NCBI RefSeq assembly: GCF_024227435.1
Contig: NZ_CP100445.1
Coordinates: 3,159,369 to 3,223,368, forward strand
Direction: 5' to 3'
Source: Natrinema caseinilyticum
GTDB taxonomy: Archaea > Halobacteriota > Halobacteria > Halobacteriales > Natrialbaceae
Length of the DNA stretch: 64,000 nt
A program made the position numbers and the translations under genes. The notes beneath the pieces were generated by a model. That model made no database searches. It was not told where the DNA came from and saw only the letters and a program-made list of their open reading frames with translations. Shown here in pieces: positions 17,404 to 26,500 of this stretch (its first letter is position 1; every line of letters begins with the position of its first letter).

Positions 17404-18941
17404 CGCGGTCATCGACGCCGGGACGCGCACTCGAGAGCGCCCGAGGCTCGCTCGAGGGCCTCTCGCGCGTCGATCATCGACGGCTCGCCCGCTGGCACCT
17501 CGGCTTCGCGCTGGCGATGGGACTGTGGGGCGGTCTCGATGCGCTGTCGCTCCGAACGGCGCTTCTCACGCCGGCGCTAAACCGCTGGTCGGCGGAGACC
17601 TACAACGCCTTCTTCACGACCCACGGACTGACGATGCTGTTCCTGTTCGTCCTGCCGGCGATCTGGGGGTTCGGGTACGCCGCCGTCCCCCCGCTGATCG
17701 GCGCCGAGCGGACGGCGTTTCCGCGCCTCGGCGTCTGGGCGTTCTGGCTCCAGGTACCGGCGGCGCTCTCGATTCGGGCGGGCACGATCGGCGGCATCCT
17801 CGGGCTGGCCGGACTCGAGCCGGTCGCGAGCGGGTGGACGCTGTATCCGCCGCTGAGCGTACTGTCGCCGAATCCGGCCGTGGACGCCGTCCTCGTCGGG
17901 CTCGTCCTCGTCGCCGTCGGGACGACGGTGACGGCCGGAAATCTCGTCGTCACGATCCTGCGGCGGCGCCGGGTTCGGTGGCTCGACGTGGACACGTTCA
18001 CCTGGACCGTGCTGACGGCCGGCGCGATGACGGTCGTCGCGTTTCCGGTCCTGGCCGTCACCGTCGCGCTGTTGGTCGTCGATCGGTCGGCCGGCACCGC
18101 GTTCGTCGTCGGCGGCGGCGGACCGCTGGTCTGGCAGCACCTGTTCTGGTTCTTCGCCCACCCGCTGGTGTACATCCTCGTGTTGCCGCCGATGGGGATC
18201 GTCAGCCACGTCGTCCCGCGCTTCGCCGGACGGCGGCTGGTCGGCCATCGGACGTCGGTCTATTCGACCCTCGCGATCGGCGTCGTCTCCTTTACCGTCT
18301 GGGCCCACCACATGTTCGTGACGGGCATGAGTCCGGCCGTTCGGACGGTCTTCATGTTCACCACGCTGGCGGTCGCGATCCCGAGTTCGGCCAAGCTCTG
18401 TACCTGGCTCCTGACGCTGTGGGGCGGCGCGATCCGGTACACCGCACCGATGGTCGCAGCCGTCGCCGCCGTCGGCTTCTTCGTCGTCGGCGGCGTCACC
18501 GGCGTCTTCCTCGCCGTCGTCCCGATCAACGCCCGCTACACCGGGACCTACTACGTCGTCGCTCACTTCCACCTGCTGCTCGCCGGATTCGTCGGGCTCG
18601 CCCTCGTCGCCGGTTCCTACTACTGGTTCCCCGTGCTCACCGGCCGGCGACTCGAGTCGGGGCTCGCCCGACTGCACGGGTGGCTGACGATCGTCGGCGT
18701 CGCGGTGACCTTCGGCGCGCTGCTGATCGTCGGCCTCGCCGTCCTTCCGCGACGTGTCGCGACCTATCCGGCGGCGTACGCGCCGCTACACCAGCTCGCA
18801 ACCGTCGGTGCATACGTTATCGCGGCCGGCCAGGTGGTCTTTCTCGCGAACATCTGCCGCTCGATCTGGCTCGGTGACCCCGTCCCTGCAGATCCCTGGC
18901 GCCTCGAGAACGGTCCGTCTCACACACGCGAATGGCGGTAG
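17400..18941 (+). CDS. Haem-copper oxidase subunit I, divergent
   Basis: A 513-residue catalytic subunit of a terminal oxidase. All metal ligands are present: His75 and His391 for the low-spin haem, His254, His303 and His304 for CuB, and His389 for the high-spin haem. Tyr258, the cross-linked Tyr, is present in AHPLVYILVLPPMG. The Glu normally following HP in A1-type enzymes is Leu256, and the A2 Tyr-Ser pair is Phe-Ala, so the usual D-channel end is missing. HHMF and VAHFH motifs show it is an oxidase, not an NO reductase. No CuA-bearing subunit II lies beside it. The ATG overlaps the upstream gene's stop. Confidence 0.88.
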   Translation: MTRSSTPGRALESARGSLEGLSRVDHRRLARWHLGFALAMGLWGGLDALSLRTALLTPALNRWSAETYNAFFTTHGLTMLFLFVLPAIWGFGYAAVPPLIGAERTAFPRLGVWAFWLQVPAALSIRAGTIGGILGLAGLEPVASGWTLYPPLSVLSPNPAVDAVLVGLVLVAVGTTVTAGNLVVTILRRRRVRWLDVDTFTWTVLTAGAMTVVAFPVLAVTVALLVVDRSAGTAFVVGGGGPLVWQHLFWFFAHPLVYILVLPPMGIVSHVVPRFAGRRLVGHRTSVYSTLAIGVVSFTVWAHHMFVTGMSPAVRTVFMFTTLAVAIPSSAKLCTWLLTLWGGAIRYTAPMVAAVAAVGFFVVGGVTGVFLAVVPINARYTGTYYVVAHFHLLLAGFVGLALVAGSYYWFPVLTGRRLESGLARLHGWLTIVGVAVTFGALLIVGLAVLPRRVATYPAAYAPLHQLATVGAYVIAAGQVVFLANICRSIWLGDPVPADPWRLENGPSHTREWR

Positions 18942-19148
18942 AGTTCGGCTCGCAGTCCCGGCCGGGCTCGCCGCCCGCGTCGCTGGCGAACCGAAATCCG
19001 ACGGGCGATCGGTCGCCCGGGGCTGGCATCTCCAGTCACCGGAGAGCCGCGTCCAGTCGTCTCGACGCCGATTGGCAGTTCGAATCGACACCCGACCATC
19101 GCAGTTGCGTGCAGTCCGACCACCTTCGTAACACTCTCGATTACCACT

Positions 19149-19475
19149 ATGTCGACTACGACAAGTACCGACGTCGCGCTGATGCTCGTTCAACTGATCG
19201 CGATCACGATCCCCTCAACCGTCGTCCTGATCAAACAGTTACGGCGATCGGATAACCTCCAGTGGCAGTACCGGAAGCTGAGCTTCGGGCTCGTCGCGTC
19301 GTGTATCACGCTGTTGATCACGGCCGCGATCGTCGTCCTCTCGTACTTCATCGCGGGATTGCGACTACCCAACACGCTCAACGCCGGACTGTTACTCGTG
19401 ATCGTCGGTCTGGTGCCCCTGGGGGCGTTCATCGCCGTCCTCTACCGCGAACATCGGAAGGAATACGGCCCCTGA
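19149..19475 (+). CDS. Small three-helix membrane protein
   Basis: A 108-residue hydrophobic protein with segments near residues 8-30, 42-66 and 76-98, linked by a basic loop (KQLRRSDNLQWQYRK) and ending in YREHRKEYGP. No family is recognised. It follows the oxidase gene after 207 bases in the same direction, so it could be an accessory subunit, but nothing in the sequence proves this. Confidence 0.6.
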   Translation: MSTTTSTDVALMLVQLIAITIPSTVVLIKQLRRSDNLQWQYRKLSFGLVASCITLLITAAIVVLSYFIAGLRLPNTLNAGLLLVIVGLVPLGAFIAVLYREHRKEYGP

Positions 19476-19484
19476 CGCCGCTCG

Positions 19485-19529
19485 CTACGCCCGGAACCGG
19501 CCGGTCGCGGGTTCGATCCCCGCGCGTAG
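19485..19529 (+). other. tRNA T-arm-like minihelix (possible tRNA or att relic)
   Basis: GCGGG-TTCGATC-CCCGC (19507-19523) has the exact 5-bp stem and 7-base loop of a tRNA T-arm. It is enclosed by CTACGC (19485-19490) and GCGTAG (19524-19529), which can pair like an acceptor stem. The D- and anticodon arms are missing, so this is not a working tRNA. It may be a remnant left by integration or tRNA decay, or chance. Confidence 0.35.
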
Positions 19530-19531
19530 TT

Positions 19532-19550
19532 TCGGCGGCACAGCCGCCGA
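19532..19550 (+). promoter_or_regulatory. Perfect 8-bp hairpin before the PadR-like gene
   Basis: TCGGCGGC-ACA-GCCGCCGA forms a strong stem with a 3-base loop, ending 10 bases before the ATG at 19561. It could end the upstream transcript or shield the regulator's start. There is no T-run after it. Confidence 0.4.
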
Positions 19551-19560
19551 TGACGACCCG

Positions 19561-19974
19561 ATGTCAAATCACACCCCCACGAATTCCGACTGTAGTGACG
19601 AACCGGTCACCGACGACGGTGAGATACTGGGCGCTGACGACAGCGACAAATCGAAACCGGCCGACGTCTCGGACCCCCGTCCCCTGACGAATCTGACCGG
19701 TTTCAAGCGCGATCAACTGTTCGTCATCCGAATGCTCGCGGACCGCAACCCACACGGCCTCGTTATCAAAGACAAACTCGATTGCTACTACGACGAGGAG
19801 ATCAACCAGGGGCGACTCTACCAGAACCTGGGCGAACTCGTCGACGAAGGATACGTCGAGAAGCATCCCCTCGACGGCCGGACCAACGCATACCGACCGA
19901 GCACGCGCGCGAACAGACGCCTTGAGGAACACTACGAGTGGGAGCGGCGCTGTCTCTTTTGCGAGGTCCCGTAA
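19561..19974 (+). CDS. PadR-type winged-helix transcriptional regulator
   Basis: A 137-residue protein whose C-terminal 95 residues form a PadR-like winged helix: LTGFKRDQLFVIRMLADRNP, HGLVIKDKLDCYYDEEIN, then GRLYQNLGELVDEGYVEKHP and DGRTNAYRPS. This set is typical of the haloarchaeal PadR/phiH-repressor-like group. The first 40 residues are acidic and disordered, and the C-terminus ends in CLFCEVP, with two cysteines that might sense redox or metal. It precedes the GDH-like gene by 141 bases in the same direction and may control that operon. Confidence 0.82.
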   Translation: MSNHTPTNSDCSDEPVTDDGEILGADDSDKSKPADVSDPRPLTNLTGFKRDQLFVIRMLADRNPHGLVIKDKLDCYYDEEINQGRLYQNLGELVDEGYVEKHPLDGRTNAYRPSTRANRRLEEHYEWERRCLFCEVP

Positions 19975-20115
19975 GTGCGAATCGTCCCCGGTCGCGTTTG
20001 TGAACGATCACGGACAGCCGCGGGTCGTGGCGGTCTCACCCGGCTGTCTGGATCGAGACGACCGCGTCAGCGACCGACGCAGACGAACCGGTCCGACGAA
20101 CACGAATCCACCAGA

Positions 20116-21399
20116 ATGCCTCCATCCAACGACTCGACGGTCGACGAAGCCAGTCGAACAGATCCGGATCTCGACGCCCCGTGGACGTACGCGACGGCCG
20201 CTGCGCGGCGTCTCGGGGTTCCCGACGATATCGAACAGCGACTCCTGTACCCCACGCACCGCCAGCGAATTACGGTGCCGTTCGAGCGCGACGACGGCTC
20301 CCGCGGCGTCTGCGAAGGCTACCGCGTCCGCCACGACGGTGTTCGCGGCCCCTACGTGGGACCGCACCGATACGACCTCGCGTTGACCGGCAACGACTGT
20401 TCCGGGCTCGCGGCCGCGACGACCGTCAGCGCCGCGATCGCCGACGTCCCGTTCGGCGGTGCAGCGGGCGGAATCGCCGTCGATCCGACGACGCTCTCGC
20501 GGGCCGAGCGGGTCGGTCTCACCCGGTCCTACGCGGCTCGCATCACCGGCCTCGGTGCCGACGAGGACGTCCTCGTCCCCGACGTCGGAACCGACGAACG
20601 CACGATGGCTCGAGTTGCCGATGCCCTCTCCGATCGCGGCGACGGCCCCCGGAACGCGGCCGTCGCGGGGAAACCGCCCGCGCTCGGCGGCCATCGGGAG
20701 ATCACGCGATCGGCCGGCTACAGCGTCGCCCACGTCACGCAAGACGTCCTCGAGACGGATCACGACCGGCCGTTGACCGACGCGACGGTCGCCGTCTACG
20801 GCACGGGACACATCGGCGCGACGGCCGCACGGCTGCTCGAGTTCCGGGGCGCCACCGTGATCGCGATGTGCAACGACGAGGCGGGCCTCACCGCGCCCGA
20901 GAGCGAGAACGGCCTCGACACCGACCTGGTCCCGAGCTACCTCGAGCGGCCGGGCGCGCTCTCGTCGTACGACGAGGGGACGCCGACCGGAACGCAGAAC
21001 GTCCTCGAACGAGACGTCGACGTGTTAGTTCTCGCGGACCCGGTGACTGCAGTAACCGCCGAGAACGCCGACGCGGTTCGGGCCGAACTCGTCGTCGAAG
21101 GTGCCACCGGGAGCGTGACCCCCGGCGGTCAGAGCGTTCTCGAGGACCGGGGCGTCACGGTCGTTCCCGACGTGCTGGCGACGGTCGGCAGGCCCATCGC
21201 GGCCCATCTCGAGTGGATCGGGAGCCTCGGGCGCGACCGGATGAGCGACGCGCGCGTGACGAACGAATTCGGCTACGCGCTCACCGACGCGGTCGAGGAC
21301 GTTCGTGACCGCCGCGAGAGCTGTTCGTTGAGTTGGCGGGAAGCGGCATACAGCGTCGGGCTCTCGCGCGTCGCAGCGGCCCACGAGGTGGTGCAATGA
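20116..21399 (+). CDS. Glu/Leu/Phe/Val dehydrogenase-family protein lacking catalytic lysines
   Basis: A 427-residue protein with the full glutamate-dehydrogenase layout: substrate domain, then a Rossmann domain with GTGHIG near residue 230. The family's three lysines are replaced. RGPYKGG is RGPYVGP (Val81), the TWKCA Lys is Ser105, and GGAKGG is GGAAGG (Ala117). Later motifs also differ: EGANG is EGATG and the ANAGGV loop is ATVGRPI. Active glutamate oxidation is therefore unlikely, and the protein may be a regulatory relative or bind another ligand. The ATG at 20116 is chosen because the upstream frame is Arg-rich. The next gene starts inside its stop codon. Confidence 0.85.
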   Translation: MPPSNDSTVDEASRTDPDLDAPWTYATAAARRLGVPDDIEQRLLYPTHRQRITVPFERDDGSRGVCEGYRVRHDGVRGPYVGPHRYDLALTGNDCSGLAAATTVSAAIADVPFGGAAGGIAVDPTTLSRAERVGLTRSYAARITGLGADEDVLVPDVGTDERTMARVADALSDRGDGPRNAAVAGKPPALGGHREITRSAGYSVAHVTQDVLETDHDRPLTDATVAVYGTGHIGATAARLLEFRGATVIAMCNDEAGLTAPESENGLDTDLVPSYLERPGALSSYDEGTPTGTQNVLERDVDVLVLADPVTAVTAENADAVRAELVVEGATGSVTPGGQSVLEDRGVTVVPDVLATVGRPIAAHLEWIGSLGRDRMSDARVTNEFGYALTDAVEDVRDRRESCSLSWREAAYSVGLSRVAAAHEVVQ

Positions 21400-22703
21400 T
21401 CGACCGCATCGGCGAATCGCTCCGCACCGCCGTCGGCTGGCTCCAGCGCGTCGCCCCGATTCGAGCGGGTCCGGGCGGTGACGAACGAGACCCGGAGGAC
21501 GACGACCGGCCGGACGCGCCGGACGACGAGCAGGAAGCTTCGGACGGCGACGGAGACGACGAAGACGGGCACGACAATGACGACGAAGACGAGCCCGACG
21601 GAGAGGACGCAATACGATCGGACGGCGGCAACCCCGACGCCGACGTGCTCGCCAGTGGGGCGGTCTCGGGCGATGCCAGCTCCTGGCAGCCGGCCGAGTC
21701 GCCGACGTCGCGGACCATCCACGGCGTCGTCCACGGACAGGACGGCCCCTACGCGTGCGGCGAAGGTGGGCTCTTGCTCCATCGCGGGCCCGACGGCTGG
21801 CGCGTCCTTTTGGAGCGGGGACCGGGCGTCGCGGAGAACACGCTTCGATCCATCGCCGCGACCGACGACGGCTGTCGCATCTGGTTCGCCGGCGACAGCG
21901 GCGCGCTCGCCTTTTACGACGTTGCCGACGGCAACCTCAGCGATTACTCCGCGCCGATGGAAAAGACGAGTACCTGGGAATCGATCGCCGTCACCGGTCG
22001 AACCGGCGAGGAACGCGTTCGCATCGCGAACGGCTCCGGCGAGGTCTTCGACTGTCTCGTCGAAGACAGCTGTCCGACGTGGGGCGAGGTCGTCGAACCC
22101 GGTGGCGGCTCGACGATCCCCGGCCTGACGGCCGGTCCGGACGGGTTCTACGCCGTCGACACGAGCGGCGGAGCGTACGTCGAGCCCCGACCCGAGGATC
22201 CACCCGAAAGCGGATCGACGGACCCCGACCTCCGGGACGGCGAACCGGCGGATACGGAGCCCACGGACACCGATCCCTCGGAGGAGTGGAAACGGATCGG
22301 CGTCAGGAACGCGCAGGTCAACTTCCAGGACCTCTGGGCCGGCGACCGATCGGTGTTCATCGCGGGCGCCGACGGGATCGCGTACCGCTACGACCCCCAC
22401 TGTGAGAACTGGACGCCGCTCGCGGTCGGCGAGGGGGCCCTGCAATCGATCCGGTCGACCAGATCGGGCACGATCGCGGTCGCGAACGGCGGTCGGATCT
22501 ACGAACGCGACGAGAGCGTTCGCTGGAACGAACTCGAGACCCCGACGGAACAGTCGCTGCTCGGACTCGCGCTCGCCCGCTCGAGCGCCGACGTCGACGA
22601 AGGGCTGGCGACCACACCGGTCGACGTCGCCGTCGGATCGGGCGGCGTCATCCTAGAGCGTGATCGGACGGACGGCTCGAGTCCGGATAGCGGTCGAACG
22701 TAA
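21396..22703 (+). CDS. Cytoplasmic beta-propeller protein, paralogue of the 9.1-kb lipoprotein
   Basis: A 435-residue protein with no signal peptide. Residues 25-75 are an Asp/Glu-rich disordered tract, followed by propeller blades. WFAGDSGALAFYDV followed by NLSDYSAPMEKTSTWESIAV aligns closely with WMAGDSGALGLYDV...ADFSAPLAKTTSWTAIAA in the lipoprotein at 9149-10123. A second acidic insert (Pro/Asp/Thr-rich) interrupts the middle. The start codon overlaps the GDH-like stop (ATGA), so the two proteins are probably made together and may bind. Function unknown. Confidence 0.8.
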   Translation: MIDRIGESLRTAVGWLQRVAPIRAGPGGDERDPEDDDRPDAPDDEQEASDGDGDDEDGHDNDDEDEPDGEDAIRSDGGNPDADVLASGAVSGDASSWQPAESPTSRTIHGVVHGQDGPYACGEGGLLLHRGPDGWRVLLERGPGVAENTLRSIAATDDGCRIWFAGDSGALAFYDVADGNLSDYSAPMEKTSTWESIAVTGRTGEERVRIANGSGEVFDCLVEDSCPTWGEVVEPGGGSTIPGLTAGPDGFYAVDTSGGAYVEPRPEDPPESGSTDPDLRDGEPADTEPTDTDPSEEWKRIGVRNAQVNFQDLWAGDRSVFIAGADGIAYRYDPHCENWTPLAVGEGALQSIRSTRSGTIAVANGGRIYERDESVRWNELETPTEQSLLGLALARSSADVDEGLATTPVDVAVGSGGVILERDRTDGSSPDSGRT

Positions 22704-22814
22704 TCGCCACGTCAGAACCCGACTCTCGGAGCACTGTGCCGGAAGGTCGTACTCGAATCGGACACGGGCCCGTGGCCCTCGGGGCGCGAGTCCGCGGCCG
22801 AAACCGAGCGGAAA

Positions 22815-23303
22815 CTACTCGTCTCGGTCCGAATCGGGACCGGCGTCGCGGTCGATCCGGACGACGTTCGTTCCGAACGGCTGGAGCGTCTCCTCGAACG
22901 TCGCGGTCAGTTCGGTGTTCGGGAACACGCCGAGGACGCGAGCGGTTTCGTCGCCGCCGTTGGCCACGCCGTGGGGCTCCATTTCGGGAACGACCGCGCA
23001 CTGGCCGGTCTCGAGTGTGATCGTCTCGTCGCCGACGGTCGCGTCGACTCGTCCCGCCGTGACGACCAGGAGTTCCTCGTTGCTGTCCCGGTGAGACGGA
23101 AGGTAGTGGTCCGGCTCGATTTCCATACTGACGACCATCAGCTCCGCGGGGCTGACGTCGCTCGCGTTCGGCGTTCCGGGCGAGAGCGGGAAGTACCCGC
23201 GAATCCGCGCGCGCTCGTCGCTCTCCAGGTATACGTCGACGCCCTCGAAGCGGTCGAGGTCGACGGCTCGCGCCGGTCCGGCGTCTTTCGATGTCGTTGC
23301 CAT
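22815..23303 (-). CDS. Cupin-domain protein
   Basis: A 162-residue single-cupin protein. The barrel motifs are HYLPSHRDSNEELLVVTAG (G(X)5HXH-like first motif with the Glu ligand) and VVPEMEPHGVANGG with a His in the second motif, a set that can hold a metal ion. The N-terminal 30 residues contain FEGVDVYLESDER. It is a single gene on the minus strand, convergent with the propeller gene. Cupins of this size may be isomerases, dioxygenases or ligand sensors; no specific activity is evident. Confidence 0.82.
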   Translation of the reverse strand: MATTSKDAGPARAVDLDRFEGVDVYLESDERARIRGYFPLSPGTPNASDVSPAELMVVSMEIEPDHYLPSHRDSNEELLVVTAGRVDATVGDETITLETGQCAVVPEMEPHGVANGGDETARVLGVFPNTELTATFEETLQPFGTNVVRIDRDAGPDSDRDE

Positions 23304-23518
23304 GGTGGGTTCACCTCGGTGATTGCGGGCCGTCGCGCGGGCGTGAAAAATGCCGGACTGATGCGTGGCGACCTGAATCGTATTCTAAAACGCGCGGTCA
23401 CAGCATAACGATTTTTCACACCGTCGAGAGTCACCGGTCCGACGACAGGAAACCGGACCGCCGATTGGCCGGACCCCCTTCGTACCGCGTCGATCGCGGT
23501 ATCGACGGTCGATCGCTA

Positions 23519-26500
23519 CTATCGCGTGTCGGCGATCGCCTCGGCGACGACCTCGATCGGCGTCGGTGGCTCCTCGCTCGCGCCGGGTCGATCGCCGAGT
23601 TGGGTCCGACAGGAGGCGCCGGGAGCGACGACGCGGTCGCCCTCGCTGTCGCCGATCTGCTCGTACAGGACCGCCCCGATCGCTTTGCTCATCGAGTAGT
23701 GCTCGGCTTCGTACCCGAAACTGCCGGCCATGCCGCAACAGGTCGAGTCGAGCGGATCGACCGTGTAGCCGGCCCGCCGGAGGACGCCGACGGCGTGGTG
23801 GTCCTTCGCGTGGGCCTTCTGGTGGCAGTGACCGTGGTAAACGAGGTGGTCGTCCGCACCGGCGAAGTCGATTTCGGCGTCGAGGTCGAACCGATCGACG
23901 TACTCACAGATTCCGTGCGTACTCTCGGCGACGCGATCGACGTCGCTCCCCGAGAGCAGGTCGCGGTAGTCCGACTGGAGCATCACCGCGTCCGACGGTT
24001 CGATCAGGATCACGTCCCAGCCGTCCTCGACGAGCGGCGCGAGTCCGTCGACGGTCCCGCGCGCTTTTTCCGCCGCGAGATCGAGCAGCCCCTTCGAAAA
24101 CGCCGGGCGACCGACGTCCCGCGGCGTGGCGACCTCGACGTGAACGCCGGCGGCCTCGAGCACGGCCAGTGCCGCCTCGCCGGCCTGGGGATACTCGTGG
24201 TTGGTGTAGACGTCCGGGACGAGTACCGCGCGGCGGGTCGCCTCGGACTCCGAGACGGCAGGATCGCGATCGGCGACCCGCTTCGCGAAGGTCTGCCGTT
24301 CGAACGTCGGGAGGTCGCGCTCGCTCGAGATTCCCAGAACCGTCTCCGCGAGGAGGCTCGTCCCGGGGAGGTTCGCGGCCCAGTTGGAGACGGGCGCAGT
24401 CGCGCTGGCGATCATCGCGATCGTTTCGAAGTTCGCGAACAGTCGGTCGCGAATCGAGATGCCGTGTCGCTGGTGGTGTTCGTGGACGACTTCGGCTTTC
24501 AATTTCGCCATGTCGACGCCGCTCGGACAGTCGTGTTTGCACCCCTTGCAGCCGATACAGAGGTCGAGAACCTCCTCGACGAACTCGTCGTCGAACGGCG
24601 CATCGGGATCGAGATCCCCGCCCATCGCCCGGCGGAGCGCGTTCGCCCGACCGCGCGTCGAGAGGATCTCCTCGTGGCTCGCCCGGAACGTCGGACACAT
24701 CACGCCGCCGGTCGTCGACTGCTCGCCGCGACAACCGCCACACCCGTGACAGAGCTCCGCCATCCCCTGGAACCCGTTTTCCTCGTCCCACTCGAGGGCC
24801 GGGTCGAGGCCGGCCTCGAACGCGTACTCGGGACCGAACCGGTGGCGGTCTTTCATATCGGTCGGGTCGTCGTCGCTGAAGACGACCTGTCCCGGATTCA
24901 GGAGCCAATCCGGATCGAACGCCGTTTTCAGCTCCTGGAAGGTCTCCCACAGTTCCTGTCGGTATAGCTTTCGGTTCCACTGTGTCCGGGCACGGCCGTC
25001 GCCGTGCTCGCCCGAGACGGAGCCGTCGTACGCCACCACGAGATCGGTCACGGCGTCGGCGATCGAGGCCATATCCTCCAGCCCCGCCTCGGTCTTCGTG
25101 TTCACCAGCGGACGGATGTGGAGGACGCCGGGGCCGGCGTGGGCGTAGAAACTCGCGGAGGTGCCGTGGTCGTCGAGGATCGTCTGGAAATCGGCGACGA
25201 ACGCCCGGAGGTTCTCGGGCGGGATGCCGGTGTCCTCGATGAAGGCGACGTGTTTCTCGTCCGTCGTTCGCGAGAGCAGGATCGGTAACCCGGACTTGCG
25301 CAGCTTCCAGATCTTGCCCCGGCTGTCGTCGTCGTACGCCTCGACCGCGTCGAACGCGAGGGCATCCGCGTCGGTGATCGTCCGATCGGCCGGCTCGTCG
25401 GGTTCGCCGGCCGGTTCGACCGTCGGGCAGCGATCGGCGAGCAGGTTCGCCACCGTCCGTTCGCCGTCGGCGACGTCGTCGGCGTAGAACTCGACGATCA
25501 GGACGGCCGCCGTCCCCTCCGGGAGCATCTCGGTGACTGGGGCGAACTCGGGCGTGTCGCGGGCGAGATCGATCATCACGTCGTCGATCACCTCGACGGC
25601 GGCCGGATCGTGGTCGACGATCGACTCCACGTCGTCCATCGCGTCCAGCACCGTCTCGTACGCGAGTAGCGCCATGCTCTTTTCCGCGGGGATTGGTTCC
25701 AGGGAGACCGTCGCCTCGGTGACGACCGCCAGCGTTCCCTCGCTGCCACAGAGCAGCTTCGCCAGGTTGATCGATCCGCCCGCGGCGTCGGGTTCGCCGA
25801 TCCCGCGCTCGGCGCCCCGAGCATCTTCGACGAGCCAATCGAGGTTGTACCCGGAGACGTTGCGCTTGAGGTCGGGGTAGGTCTCCTCGATGAGGTCGCC
25901 TCGGTCCTCGAGGATGCGGGCCACTTCCGCGTAGATCGCCGACTCGAGGTCGTCGCCCGCGGCGAGTTCCGGGAGCGCCTCGAGGTCGACCTCGCCGAAG
26001 GTCGTGACGGTGCCGTCGGCGAGGACGACGTCGCACTCCTCGACGTAGGCGTCGGTCTTGCCGTACTGCAGCGAGTGGGCGCCCGTCGAGTTGTTACCGA
26101 TCGCGCCGCCGAGTGCGCTCTTGTCGCCCCAGGCGGGGTCCGGAGCGAACTTCAGGCCGTGTGGGGCCAGCGCCTCGTTGAGTGAACCGAGGTAGATGCC
26201 CGCCTGAGCGGTCGCCCGTCGCTCGTTGGCGTCGATTTCGACGACGCCGTCCATGTGTTTCGTAAAGTCGAGCACGACGGCCTCGTTGACGGTCTGGCCG
26301 GCCAGGCTCGTGCCGCCGCCGCGTGGCAGGACCGGAATCTCGCGATCTGCGCAGTATTCGACGACCGCGGCGACGTCGGCGGTCGATCGCGGGAAGACGA
26401 CCCCGATCGGCGTCACCTCGTAGATGCTGGCGTCGGTCGCGTACAACTGTCTCGAATACGAGTCCGCGCGAACCGCTCCGGCGATGCGCCGGTCGAGGTC

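Noticed and set aside
17400-18941. Nitric oxide reductase
   Set aside because: The catalytic Tyr in HPLVY is present and the Glu ligands typical of NorB are absent, so the protein is an oxidase-type subunit.
19485-19529. Complete tRNA gene
   Set aside because: Only a T-arm and a short closing stem are present; no D-arm, anticodon arm or enough length.
23904-26036. A 710-codon frame on the same strand as the dehydrogenase fusion but in another frame
   Set aside because: Its translation is extremely Arg-rich and overlaps the conserved FAD and Fe-S domains of the real gene.
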